Source: Gentiana macrophylla (taxonomy: Eukaryota; Streptophyta; Magnoliopsida; Gentianales; Gentianaceae). From it: a stretch of 64,000 nt of DNA. The notes below the pieces were generated by a model that had not been told where the DNA came from, searched no databases, and saw nothing but the letters and a program-made list of their open reading frames with translations. Below, one piece after another: positions 12,484 through 23,668 of this stretch (position 1 is its first letter; every line of letters starts with the position of its first letter). Where the stretch lies: positions 1 to 64,000 of the forward strand of contig JAOBSW010000317.1 in the NCBI GenBank assembly GCA_026214975.1. The letters are read 5' to 3'. A program made the translations under genes and the position numbers.

Positions 12484-13000
12484 TTTCATGATATGACATG
12501 ATCGCCTTGGGCATCCCGATTCCACAATGATGAGACATATAATAGATTATTCACATGGCCATTCGTTAAAAGGTCAAAAAGTGTTAAATTATAGTGAATT
12601 CTAATGTGTTGTTTGCTCATAGGGAATTAATTATTAAACATTCACCGGTTAAAGATGATCTTTGAATCACCTACATTTCTAGAACGAATTCAGGATGATA
12701 TATGTGGACCAATAGATCCACCGTGTGGACCTTTTAAATATTTTATGGTGCTAATTGATGCATCGACAAGATGGTCACACATATGTTTATTATCTACTCG
12801 TAACATGCATTTGCTAGATTGTTGGCTCAAATAATTAAGTTACGAGCACAATTTCCGACTATCAAATTAAGAAAATTCGTTTTGATAATGCCGGTGAATA
12901 TTCATCACATAAGTTTGATGATTATTTCATGTCAATTGGAATAGGTGTGGAACATCCCGTGGCTCATGTTCACACCCAAAATGGCTTAGCCGATTGAAAC
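12484..13000 (+). pseudogene. Copia GAG-pre-integrase and integrase remnant
   Basis: Reading through several frames gives HDRLGHPDSTMMRHII followed by SHGHSLKGQKVL (the pre-integrase zinc region), then RIQDDICGPIDPPCGPFKYF and VLIDASTRWSHICLLSTRN, the integrase core start with its first acidic residue, and finally an FDNAGEY-like second acid region and HPVAHVHTQNGLA near 12960-13000. These are typical copia integrase blocks. Stops and frameshifts separate them, so no protein can be made. Confidence 0.85.
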
Positions 13001-15476
13001 AAAATTGTTGAAATAAAGCTCTATACTCTCCCAAGTCTCAATTTTTTATTGATATACATAAAAATGGTATCATATCGAGACATACAAAAATGAGGACTTA
13101 CTCATGCTAATAATATTTTCTCGATGACTTGAACAATATGCTTGAAAATGATGACATATATGTCCATTCCTAGAAGAGAATGTGACCAATGTAATATGCA
13201 TGAGTAAGTGCAATGATATATGTACTATATTACATAATAAGATGCATCATGTTATACAATTTCATTTAAGTAAAATGAATACGATCAAATATAATTATAT
13301 AAGATACATCATTCTATACAAGTACATTCTGTCAAGTGAATGTCATCAAATTAAAATTCTAAGATGTATCATTCCATTTAATGAAGTGAACGTGGAAATA
13401 TATTATTCTTTTGAAGATATCAATTACCGTGATCATACCAAAATCAGACAACGGATGAAACGATATTGAAATGTCAAACTCTATAAGTGATTATTCAAGT
13501 TCCCCCGCTTGAAATATATTCATGAAGTTTGTTGATACCCGCATAAGAGGATATCACATAAAAATGTAGAATCCGTCACGGGTTATTGCAAATATTCTGG
13601 ATATTGATTGTGATAAAAGTATTGTCCGAGATTTGCGGGAGGAAAAATAAATACAAATACATCAATTCTCATAACAAAACATTATAATATAAATGAACAT
13701 GAAGTTCATATTTGAAAAGTCGTGATTGAATCACGTAGTACCCACATAGTGTTGACAAAATTTACCAGATTAATTAAGAACTCTAAAAGAGTCATCAATG
13801 AATGTTCTGGTAATATAAAAATCACGAAAGACATGTCATAAAATAGCTATATAGCATATCAATATATAAGACACAATAAGCATTGTCAATCTCACGTGAG
13901 GGAGAAGATGAACATTAAGTTAATTGTATTATTTTATCAAAACCCCCAGATGAATGTCAAAAATAATGTGTATGATTCTTGAAGAATTTGAAATGACTTA
14001 GTGCTATATATGTTGATATTTATTCTAAACTCATGAAACGTATAAATTGTTTGTTTCCAAAATATATAAATCTCATAGATATGAGATAGTTACATAAATT
14101 TTATGATTATTGGAAACAAAAGTCAAATAGCACTTGATCATGAGGTTGATTTAGCAAAAATCATTGTGTTTCAAAATGTGTAAATCGCTTGAAATGAATG
14201 ATGGAGCATCAAGTTCTGACTCGGTGCAATTACTACATATTTAACGAAGATCATTTCCCGGCATTAGAGGGAGATAAGAAAACCCATTTTAAGATATAAG
14301 AATGCCGAGAAATTTTATAAAGATCTTCTACGCATCATTCAAACTAAGTTGCGTAAATAGTTTAACTTGCGATGATTTAGCAAGGAAGCGCCGGATGCTT
14401 TATTGAATATAAAGAGTGACTATTTATAAATGCACCAAATCAAATTTGATTGATAATAATATCTATATGCGAAGCGTAGAAGACCGATCGGTGTAATAAA
14501 TAAAAATCCGCGGAAAATAAATTCGATATTGATATTAAGTCGCTCATGAAATATCTCGAAGAGATTCGTCTTGAAGGTGAAAACCCTAATAGATTTGCAC
14601 GTGCATCAAATGATCAAATATTGGGGTTGCGGAACAATCAGATCCATATATTGATAAGGATTTGGTTTATGCTAGCAATGAATATTATGGGAGAATTTTA
14701 TTAAATACTACCACAGTCGCCGACGACATCGTTGCCTCATATTTTGCTATTATAATCTGGATCCAGAACCTAAGTCAAAAGTTAAGTGCTGAAGCACATA
14801 GACTGGTGAAAATGAAACAAGCAATGGAGGCGATATTGACTTGAAATTTTGGTTCTTTAGTGACCGAATATTGATTTTTATCAATTATATTCTCCCAATA
14901 CGGATAACATCATGTTCCGCTACTTAATGTCTCTGGCAGTAACTAATAATTTTTTTTTTGACGTTGTGACCGTATATTTATAGGTCATTAGACGTATTTA
15001 TATAAAAATATATGATTGATTTTAGACATGAAAATCGCAACCTGTATATATTGTTGAGTTGCAAATGTCGTTATATTGCTTAAAATATTCATGTTAAAGG
15101 TAAGAAAATCAATCAGTAAATTCCCTATGAATAAGGGATATATATAAATAGCTCATGCATAATGACATGAGTTGTGTGATATTACATCCCCTATTTTTAT
15201 TTAGAAGATAATATTGATTGTGTTGCAAGTGTTGCACAAGTAGTGAGTATGCCAATTTTAGCCCTACATTTAAATTGGACTTTAAAAGAGATATGACTAA
15301 TAAAAGACGCTTTATAGTGACGATCCGAAAGATTTGTTCACTAAGTTTTTCCAACATCTATTTTGGAGAAATATATTTATAGTATTGAAATGCGTACATT
15401 TGAAAAGCATTGTTGTCGTCGGGGAGCGACAACTTCAAAACAATCATGATATGCTTTGGTCCTGGATTACAATGAT

Positions 15477-15992
15477 TGTACTCTTTTTCCTTTAACTAAG
15501 TTTTTTCCACGAGGGTTTCTTAGTTAAAGGTTTTAATGAGCGATCGGTCTGAACACATAAAAACGCATATGTCATTTAACTATTTTCCTTGTCTCAGTTT
15601 TTTTGTCCCATCGGGTTTTTTAAGAAAGTTAATAAGACGTGACATATACGTTATGCAACTTAGATAGAGCATTCAAATCACTTCTATATTCAATGATCTT
15701 TGTCTACTATTACAATTGCGAAGAAGATCGTTCATCTCAAATTCGATGAATATTTATTTACATAAGTGGGAGAGAGCACATGATCTTCGTAGAAATGAAA
15801 TCAATATGCGATGAATCAAGTCAAGTGTTGATTCGGCAGATTCAAAGAGAATATTTCAATTTGCCGATCCGAAGATCTCAAATATTGATTTCATCAGTGA
15901 GAGTAATACAAGTGACGAACGAATATGTACTTTTTTTCCTTCACTTCAGGACCCGAAAGGGTTTTTCCTAAGTAAGGTTTTAGCGAGACATA
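15477..15992 (+). other. Repeated stem-loop module before the 3' LTR of the second copia element
   Basis: Three related copies of a TTTTTCCTTxxCT..GGGTTTTT..AAGGTTTTAATGAG phrase lie at about 15479-15540, 15580-15635 and 15929-15992. The first forms a perfect 12-bp stem: CCTTTAACTAAG pairs with CTTAGTTAAAGG across an 18-base loop. The others are weaker versions. They lie in the untranslated part between the pol remnant and the LTR. Confidence 0.75.
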
Positions 15993-16019
15993 TTCTTCGC
16001 AGAATTGACATCCGAGGAG

Positions 16020-16327
16020 TGTTATAAAATATATAATATATATATATATATGGATGTCCATTCAAGATCCACATTATGTTATTTATTAGACATCATTAGT
16101 TACGTGTATTGATTGTTTACATATGTTGCAAGTTCTTTTCTTATTCCATATATTAAATACATAGGATGGTTCACATCCTTTGAAATTTCTTATATAATAC
16201 CAACGTGTTCTTTGTATTGTGTAGAGAAAGTGATGTAAAAAGTGTAGAAAATAAGTCTACTTTACATTTTGTTTTTCTCTTGTGTTTTGTTGTATTGATT
16301 CATTTCAATATCAATTCTTCTATAACA
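16020..16327 (+). repeat. 3' LTR of the second copia element
   Basis: 308 bp, TGTTATAAAATATA..CTATAACA, matching 11079-11385. The target duplication TTAAT follows at once. The bases just before it, CATCCGAGGAG, act as the likely polypurine tract. Confidence 0.93.
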
Positions 16328-16332
16328 TTAAT

Positions 16333-18275
16333 ATATTATTCTCATTTTATCCTTTTTCTTAATTTTTCTTGCATTAAATGCACATTATTAACACTTCCTA
16401 TTTAATAAGAGATCCCAAAGGTTTTTCTTGAAAGAGAAAAACAACAAATTCTAAAGGTTTGATAAAAGAATTTTAGTCTATATCACATCGAAATCAATGT
16501 AATAAATTGTTTCCTTAATTTATGTGCATTTAGCAAACTGACTCAATTAATTTAGAACAAATAAAGTATTAATTGAGTTGGGATCCCCTGCCGTGCCTGC
16601 GTCTACTGTATTGCAGTATGAACCAGAAACGACGTCGTTTTTTTTTTATCTGAACCAAACAACCTCGTTTTGCGACAAAAGCGAAACAATTGCGCGTCAC
16701 AAAGATGCGGTGCTGTGTGCCCTTTACAGCAGCAGCGAAACGCATCCGTATTAATTAGTGATGCATTTACATTTCTTGCTATTTTCAAGAATTCATCAAA
16801 TCGTCGCCTCTCAAATTATTTACGGATGTACACGATACACGGTTTCAAATGTAATGCTCCACAAGCTGACTTTGCACACGGATCTTGCATCGGTATCCAG
16901 AACCAACGGATCCAAATAATCTCAGAGTTCGATCCGAGGGATCAAGCCAATAGAGTCTACTCAAAGGTAATGCTCAATGGCAAACTCTTTTCAACATAAA
17001 GTCTCATCATAGAGACATGGTTTTAATCTTGATCATTATCGATTAACATTAAAATATGACTTTTGTACATTATAAAAATTTATAAGTCTAAATTTTATAA
17101 ATTCCAAGTTTCCAACTGCATTTCTATCACAAACAAAAATAAAAGAAATTTTACAATTACTTATGCAGACGACCTATACAAATTAAAAAGAAAATTTTCT
17201 GTAAAAAAAATGAGTCAGAAATCTCGTGTGGAAAGTGCCGCTCATTGCATAGAATAAACCACAAGATTCAATCCATGCTACGTTTGAATACTTTGAGATT
17301 TTCATCATTCAAGATTTTCATAATTTCTTACAAACATTAAAACTTATAACTTAGATCTTCATCAATCATTCAAAAGAAAATAAAAAAACAGAGGAGAAGA
17401 AAGGATCTGCTCAGATTCTATGGGTGTAAATTCAGTCTATCATGCTTATTAGCACTCAGAACGAGGAATTTTTTTCTTATCATTGCAGTCTCCATATCCA
17501 TCTCCAAAACAAAAAAATCACAAAATTATTTATAGAAATTAAAAATAAAAGCAAATTAAAAATAGGCTCAGACACGCACAAATAGGTCATCAAAGAATAT
17601 ATACACAAAAAGATTAAAATCTTTAAGCAAAACTCAGGATCGAGAAATGTATTTTTGTCTTCCTCGCCATGAAAATTATTATGAATGACTGAATAAATAA
17701 TAAACAAAATAAAATATTGATGAGAACAAATGAAAAAAAGGGTAATGGCTGAGAATAAGACTGCAGGATAGGGGGTTTATAAAGAGAGATGTTTTTTAAG
17801 TGCCCTAACCCTAATGGACTAAGCTCTTAAAGTTGGGCCTATAATATATGTTTTTAAAAGGACTTGGGCTAGTTAGGTTCTCAATGGATCGTGAAGTTTG
17901 GCCTATATGGGCAGCCTAATATGTTCTTTTAACAGTTGTATATGGCATATATACGCTTTCTAGCGTTTACGGTCGAAAGTTAGTTATCTTGGTGAGCGTA
18001 AATGACGCGAGTCAAATCATGCATTAGGATTATCAAGTCGAGAAACTTTTAATGCTCAAGAACTAGAGTTCGAAATAAAATTGAAATAAGTATCAAACTC
18101 AAACTCGATCGAGGACTTTTAAATATTAGCTAAACTCAAGTTGGTTTCAAATATGTTTATACCTAAAAACGCTATTGAGTTGTTATTCTAAAAAGTATCA
18201 ACAAATATAAAGTAGTCTTCGTATATATGATTTATTGTAAATGTGATAAACCATCACGCGAAACTAAACCATCTA
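16333..18275. other. Intergenic stretch with a GATCCCCTGCCGTG / AACGACGTCGTTT module; no firm gene
   Basis: Around 16578-16650 lies GATCCCCTGCCGTG followed by the palindrome AAACGACGTCGTTT, a module seen elsewhere in this window. An open frame at 16670-16999 has a protein-like second half (GSCIGIQNQRIQIISEFDPR), which I do not recognise; it may be an exon scrap. Around 17760-17920 there is a telobox-like CCCTAACCCTAA, a TTTATAAA and GGGCC-containing elements, as in ribosomal-protein or snoRNA promoters, but no matching gene was found on either side. Confidence 0.4.
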
Positions 18276-18454
18276 AAAATTGTTGGAGAAAAAGCCCGAT
18301 TGAAGAGTTGAAATGTCAATTTTAACACTAATTCTTGATAGGCCTCGATTTATGTCATCGAGAGTTAATGATATCATTAAATACTCCATACGGAGTAGTT
18401 GATGATGGACTTTTGAATCAATCTGTAGGTATAAAAAATTTACGTGACATATCA

Positions 18455-18770
18455 TATATGTCACGTACTATATATGTCCTAAAATTAAATTTATTTTATT
18501 ATTATTTCCTATATAAAAAATTAGGAAGTAATATAATAAAATAATAATTAAAATCTCTTAAATAAAATTAGAGATTTAGTTAATTTGTAATAAATGGCTA
18601 TATAAGTATAAATGTGAAACGTTATATGTGTCACATACTACATATGCCATTAAATCCAAATATTTTATATTATTTTCTACAATAATTATTAGGAGATAAT
18701 ATACAATTATTTATATCAAATCACTAAACTAAATTAGTAACCGAATTTGATTGATTTGCAATAAATGTCA
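18455..18770. repeat. Tandem duplication of about 168 bp in the giant LTR
   Basis: Two imperfect units begin ATATGTCACGTACTA (about 18455) and ATATGTGTCACATACTA (about 18622). Each ends near an AATTTGTAATAAATGGCT- or ATTTGCAATAAATGTCA-like phrase. Such repeats are common in U3 enhancer regions of LTRs. Confidence 0.75.
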
Positions 18771-19079
18771 ATCTTTTAAATATGGTTGGAATCAATCAAG
18801 AGTGTGGACACATCAAATGCAAATCAATCAAAGGCTCTCATCTACCACTATAAATATGAGGCATTGGTCATTTGTAAAAAAACACACAGAAGGCGCACAA
18901 GAAAAGGTTGGTGCAATCATCTCCTCTGAAGAAGTGGAGAAATCATCAACACATAAGAAAACCCAAAAAAAAGATAGAAGAACAAAAACAGAAGAAAAAT
19001 CATGGAGCGTCTTCAAGCCTCAAAGATCTCTCAAGAATTCCTCGAAGTTCTTCAAGAAAGCCAAGAAGAAAAGAAGACC

Positions 19080-20110
19080 TAAGAAGCCACAAGCCTTCAA
19101 AGGCGGCTTCAAAAGACATCAAGATCTAAAAGCCACAAGCCTTCAAAGGCGGCTTCAAAAGGCATCAAGCATCAAAAATCCAAAGCCTTCAGAGGCATCA
19201 AAAGCCAACGTCTTCAAAGGCATCAAGCATCGAAAGTCAAAGCCTTCAAAGGCATCAAAAGCCAACGCCTTAAAAGGCATCGACCGTCAAGCAACGTTCG
19301 AAAATCTGTCAAGGAAAAATAGAAGTTCTTCAGGAAGATGAAGAAGATCAAAAGCTTAAAAGCGCCAAGAAGGATCGCCTTCAACACTCGAAGATCATCG
19401 GAGAAAGTTGCCTTCAACACTCGAAGATCTTCCGGGAAAGTCCAAAGTTCTTCAAAAGATGAAGAACGTCAAAAGCTTCAAAGCACCATGAAAGATCGTC
19501 TTCAACATCGAAGATCTTCCGTAAAGTTGAAGTCCTTCAACTAAGAGATTGAAGGTAATACAAAGTATTCATTCAAGTCTTCATCAAAGTAAAAGCTCTT
19601 CCGCCATATCCGGGAGAAAATAACCAAAAGTCAAGATCTTCCGCCATATCCAGGAGAAATCAACTAAAAGTCAAGTTCTTCCGCCATATTCGGGAGTTCA
19701 ATATAACAACAACAACAATTTGTGAAAAAGATGGGGAGAAAGCATCACGCCCTCTGCCTAACCACCACGAGAGAAGATTGAGGAGTAACAAAAAAGCCTC
19801 CAAGACATCTCCAATAACAACCGAAGATCATCTGTCAAATCCGGAGTTCTTCAACAAAAAGAAGATCTGAGAAGCAACAAACAAGCCTTCAAGTTCTTCA
19901 ACAAATTGAAGATCATCCGCAACATCCGGAGTTCTTCACCAACGTTGAAGATCATCCGCAACATCCGGAGTTCTTCATCAACATCGAAGTCCATCCGCAA
20001 CATCCGGAGTTCTTCACCAACGTCAAGGATCATCCGCCATATACGGAGTTCTTCAACATTCGAGGACCATCCGTCATATCCGGAGTCCTTCAACAATCAA
20101 AGGCATTCTT
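19080..20110 (+). repeat. Array of short purine-rich phrases (GCCTTCAAAGGCATCAA; ATCCGCAACATCCGGAGTTC)
   Basis: From about 19080 to 19300 GCCTTCAAAGGC-type phrases recur every 20-45 bases. From 19590 to 20090 a second phrase, ATCCGxxAxATxCGGAGTTCTTC, recurs every 35-60 bases. Both contain near-palindromes (GCCTT..AAGGC and TCCG..CGGA). The array resumes after the nested LTR at 22208-22480. Open frames here only mirror the repeat period and should not be read as genes. Confidence 0.8.
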
Positions 20111-20233
20111 CCCAACAAATATGAGGAGCACCACTAAAATCCGAGACCAAGTCCTGGCGACCCTCGGAGAAATCAAATGAGGGGATCAAGGAAGCACAAA
20201 AGCATCCAAATCATCTCCAACAAAGGAAGATCG

Positions 20234-22202
20234 TGTTAGGAAATCTACGCGGGAACGCAGCGGAATTCAAAAATTTATTTCCTATCGACCCAAGATCGAC
20301 TTCGTTTAAGCAATAAACAAATAGATAGTAGACGGTGGTTACCTTGGTCGATCTAAAAGATCGACGCTTTGACCGTCTAAGGAGAGTAGTTCTGCATAGA
20401 GCCGCCCAAGTGTTCGGCCTCACCGCTAGTCCACACGAACGACCCGCGGAATCCCATCATGGATTGCTATTGGAAAACTCTGGTTCTTTAGACCGGCCTT
20501 TTCCCCTCTCTCCAACTCTACATAGGATGCTCTCTCTATTTTACACAAGAACTATTAGCTCTTGGAATTGTGTTGTCTAAAAAGAGCTTGACACCCACTT
20601 CCTTTATATGAGGAAGTGGCGCCACTGACTAGAGTGGAGGAGAAGAAAACATTTTCCAATAAAATAAGGAAAATATAATTGATTGATTTATCTCATTTAT
20701 TATAATATCTCATATCAAATAAATCAGGATATCATCAATATCTCATATTGAATATTTCAAGATATTGTCAATATCTAATATTGATTATCTTTATTTTATT
20801 ACAATAAATCAATTTACACATGTGTATGTATATATCACATATATATATATTACACAAAATAAATCTATATATGTATATACATTTGGTGTGCACATGCACA
20901 TCATATGTGCAAGTCACGTATGAGTGCATATATATATAAATATTAATATCTAATATTAATATATGGTATACTAATTAATTAAAATTTGATAATCCAAGTG
21001 TATCTTATACACACACAAATTGCGCCACCTTAGCCAATAAATTGGCATCCGGAATATTCTTTAATTAATATAATATTATTAATATCTTGTATTTAATTTA
21101 TTTATAATAAATAAATACCACCATATTAATTTACCACCATAACCTTTATAGTCTCGAGATAAACTTTCCTTATTTGGTTATCATCAGTAACCACGTTTTA
21201 ATCCGACTAGATGTTCATATGTGTGTGACCCGATAGGCTTCGAATATGTTGGCCGTAGACACAAAGTGCAAATTACGAAAATGCCCTTCATGCCTAACGA
21301 TCACGGGATAGCGTCTCAGCAACACACCGTGACCCCAATCATCGGAAGAGTCAAATGCAATGACTACTACCTTTCATGTGAAACGATTTACCATGTAACT
21401 TACAATCCTATCATTTGTAATAATATCCATACGATGCGTTAGTCGAGTGTCAAAACATCAACGATCAGATCTTATAATCGGATATCATGCTCTCTCGAAG
21501 TAACTCGTTTACTCCCACTTTGCAAAGATTCACGAGAGCTAGACATTCCTTATAAGAAGGCCATTTCGGATATTCGATCCCAATCATGGATACGCGATTC
21601 CCGGACGACCAATCATGTATACTCCGCGATGCTTGATGATCATACCCAATCACTACCGCATGATCGCCCGTGGCTAGGGAAACCTCAATAGTGTCAAAGC
21701 ATGACAATCCACTCCGTGATGCCATGAAGACTCGGTCCAAAGGATAATTACACAACCGCCACATAGTGTGACACTTATCCGTGTAAGTGGGTCGATCCCT
21801 AACGTCGCATTCTCTAAATACGCCCACGCACGGTCAAGTGTCTCTACACTTCGATGAGCGAGATCTATCCCCGCCTAAAAGACAGAAGACATCTAATACG
21901 TGCTAGCTTTGTTCATACTATCAATGCCCTGTTTAATAGTACATCACCTAGAGACATTTAAGTATCAAACTTATTAAAGTGATTAGAGATCTCATCAACC
22001 ATAATCGCCTATCATGGTTTCTCTATCACGAGTTTAATACTAGGACGTTATCATATAACAATTCATAATTGGTTCTAAAAGAACATATATATGACAAATG
22101 AAAAGCCATTTAATATGTGTACAAACATAAAGAAATAGTAGAAATGATCCGACCCGGTCGGATCCGGTCCAACCCGATTGGGTTTGAGACACTATTTCAA
22201 CA
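20234..22202 (-). mobile_element. Solo LTR of the 31-40 kb copia family, nested in the giant LTR
   Basis: 1969 bp starting TGTTAGGAAATC and ending TTTCAACA on the plus strand, with a perfect target duplication GATCG at 20229-20233 and 22203-22207. It matches 31387-33194 and 38905-40170 along its length (shared CGCAGCGGAATT, GACCGTC..GGAGAGTAGTTC, CACGGGATAGCGTC and others). The flanks rejoin into continuous host LTR sequence once it is removed. Strand follows the related full element, which reads on the minus strand. Confidence 0.93.
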
Positions 22203-22950
22203 GATCGTCCTTCATACCCTGAGTTCTTCCGCAATTCCAACATTCTTCCCAAGAAATTGGAAGAGTATCGACAAAGTCCGAGAAAAGGTCCTGGCGACCC
22301 TCGGAGAAGTCAAAGGATAGGGTCAAGGAAGCACGAAAGCATCCAAGTTATCTCCAGCAAATAAAGATCATCCTTTATATCCGGAGTTCTTCCTCAAATC
22401 CAGCATTCTTCAAAACAAATTGGAGGAGTATTGACAAAGTCCGAGAACAAGTCCCCGCGACCCTCGGCAAAATCAAAGGAGAATCAAAGGCTTCCCTTCG
22501 ATATATGGATTATGATAGAGATTGTACCCACTCAAACTTTAAAATTAATAAAATTATATTTCTTCCAATTTTATTGTCTTTCTCTTTTAATTTAAATGAA
22601 AGACAACGAAATTTGCGTTACACACTCGATTCGGATATCGGGTGAATGATAAATTAATGATTAAAGTTGGTAGAAAATATGTAGGAGATGAGAGTTGAAG
22701 GGTGGACCTCATCCCATTCTCCCACATTGGAAACTTGAGTGTTGGCAGCTCAAGTAATAAGAGCTAGTGTGACTCTTATGGATGTGCTCAAGGGGCAAAA
22801 CACTTTTGTGCAGGAGAGAGGACTTAGATTATTACACACGCGGGCGCGCGCGCCGTCGTCCGGCCGGCTCGGATCGGATGTTACTATTAATTTTTGCACA
22901 TTTTTTTTTATGAAATTAACCAAGAATTAATTTTATTTTTGGGCACATGA

Positions 22951-23163
22951 TTGAGTCGTCCGACCAATCAGAATTCAAGAATTTGTGTAATTGAGTCATC
23001 CGACCAATCAGAATTCAAATGTATGTCATCTGTCCAATCAGATTGAAGGATTAATCCAAAATTAATCCCAATATGCGTTGCAATAATAGGGTCGTCCATA
23101 ATGACTTGTCTTGAGGGGAAAGTTGATCGGCCGACTTGTGTCGTTCAACCAATCAGATTTGAG
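22951..23163 (+). promoter_or_regulatory. Four CCAAT-box repeats in the giant LTR
   Basis: ACCAATCAGA or TCCAATCAGA occurs four times, at about 22962, 23002, 23033 and 23149, three of them within the longer phrase GAGTCRTCCGACCAATCAGA or a decayed form. About 40 bases after the last comes AATAGATAAAGAACCCC, a weak TATA-like element. This looks like the core promoter of the LTR on the plus strand. Confidence 0.5.
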
Positions 23164-23668
23164 CATTGGTTCCTGCTTTCCAATAGATAAAGAACCCCGT
23201 GGATGAAGGTTTAATCATCAAATTTTCTCTAGTCTTTTCCAGCAAAAAGAGTCTACCATATAGATCTAGATATTGATTCGAAGAGAAGTCGGAGCACTCT
23301 GTAAGTTCGCCCGAGCTCGGATTTTTGAAGTGTCTCTAAATCCGAGACGTAAAGCCGTTGTATCTTGGGAGACAGTTGCTACTACCGTGGGCACCATACC
23401 AGAGCAATTTGTCTTAAGGAAATAGTAACTACTCGCCTCGGTTTGATCTCTAGCCCTTTGTTTTATGCATCGTACTTTATATTATTCATTGTTCGAGTTA
23501 GATCTGCATGGTAATAGTTGTTTTGTTAGATCTAATTCATTAATCTAATTTCCTGTTCGTGTATTTATTTCTATTTTAATATTCCGTAATTACGATCTGT
23601 TCCAAATTAGGAGAATTTTCTCCTACTTTAAATCACTTCACACACGATACACATATCCCAACAAAAAT

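Larger units (their letters stand above)
11079..16327 (+). mobile_element. Second Ty1/copia LTR retrotransposon, heavily decayed
   Basis: Two LTRs of 307 and 308 bp (11079-11385 and 16020-16327), each TGTTATAAAATATA..TATAACA, are flanked by a perfect 5-bp target duplication TTAAT (11074-11078 and 16328-16332). The inner sequence starts CGTTATCAGCACGAG after the left LTR. Recognisable coding remnants are a GAG-pre-integrase and integrase core near 12.5-13.0 kb and a linker segment near 14.24-14.45 kb. Gag and RT cannot be traced with confidence. The LTRs are still very similar although the interior is full of stops. The order and strand show it was transcribed left to right. Confidence 0.93.
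18281..23663. mobile_element. Giant solo LTR with a nested solo LTR
   Basis: The segment starts TGTTGGAGAA and ends TATCCCAACA, an inverted TGTTGG..CCAACA terminus. It is flanked by the perfect 5-bp duplication AAAAT (18276-18280 and 23664-23668). Removing the nested insertion leaves about 3.4 kb. No protein-coding domain, PBS or second LTR is visible inside, so a solo LTR left by unequal recombination is the simplest reading; a non-autonomous element (LARD-like) is the alternative. Inside are a 170-bp tandem duplication, a long array of short palindromic phrases, a CG-rich run at 22836-22875 and a cluster of CCAAT boxes. A TATA-like CTATAAATATGAGG lies near 18850 on the plus strand. Confidence 0.8.

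Noticed and set aside
17567..17592. Possible C/D-box snoRNA on the minus strand (TTGATGA .. CTGA)
   Set aside because: The C and D-like boxes are only 16 bases apart, there is no second box pair at proper distance and no terminal stem.
18751..19341. 196-residue lysine/serine-rich open frame
   Set aside because: It follows the repeat period of the giant LTR (KANxFKGI, KPSKAS repeats) and has no domain; it is an artefact of a purine-rich array.
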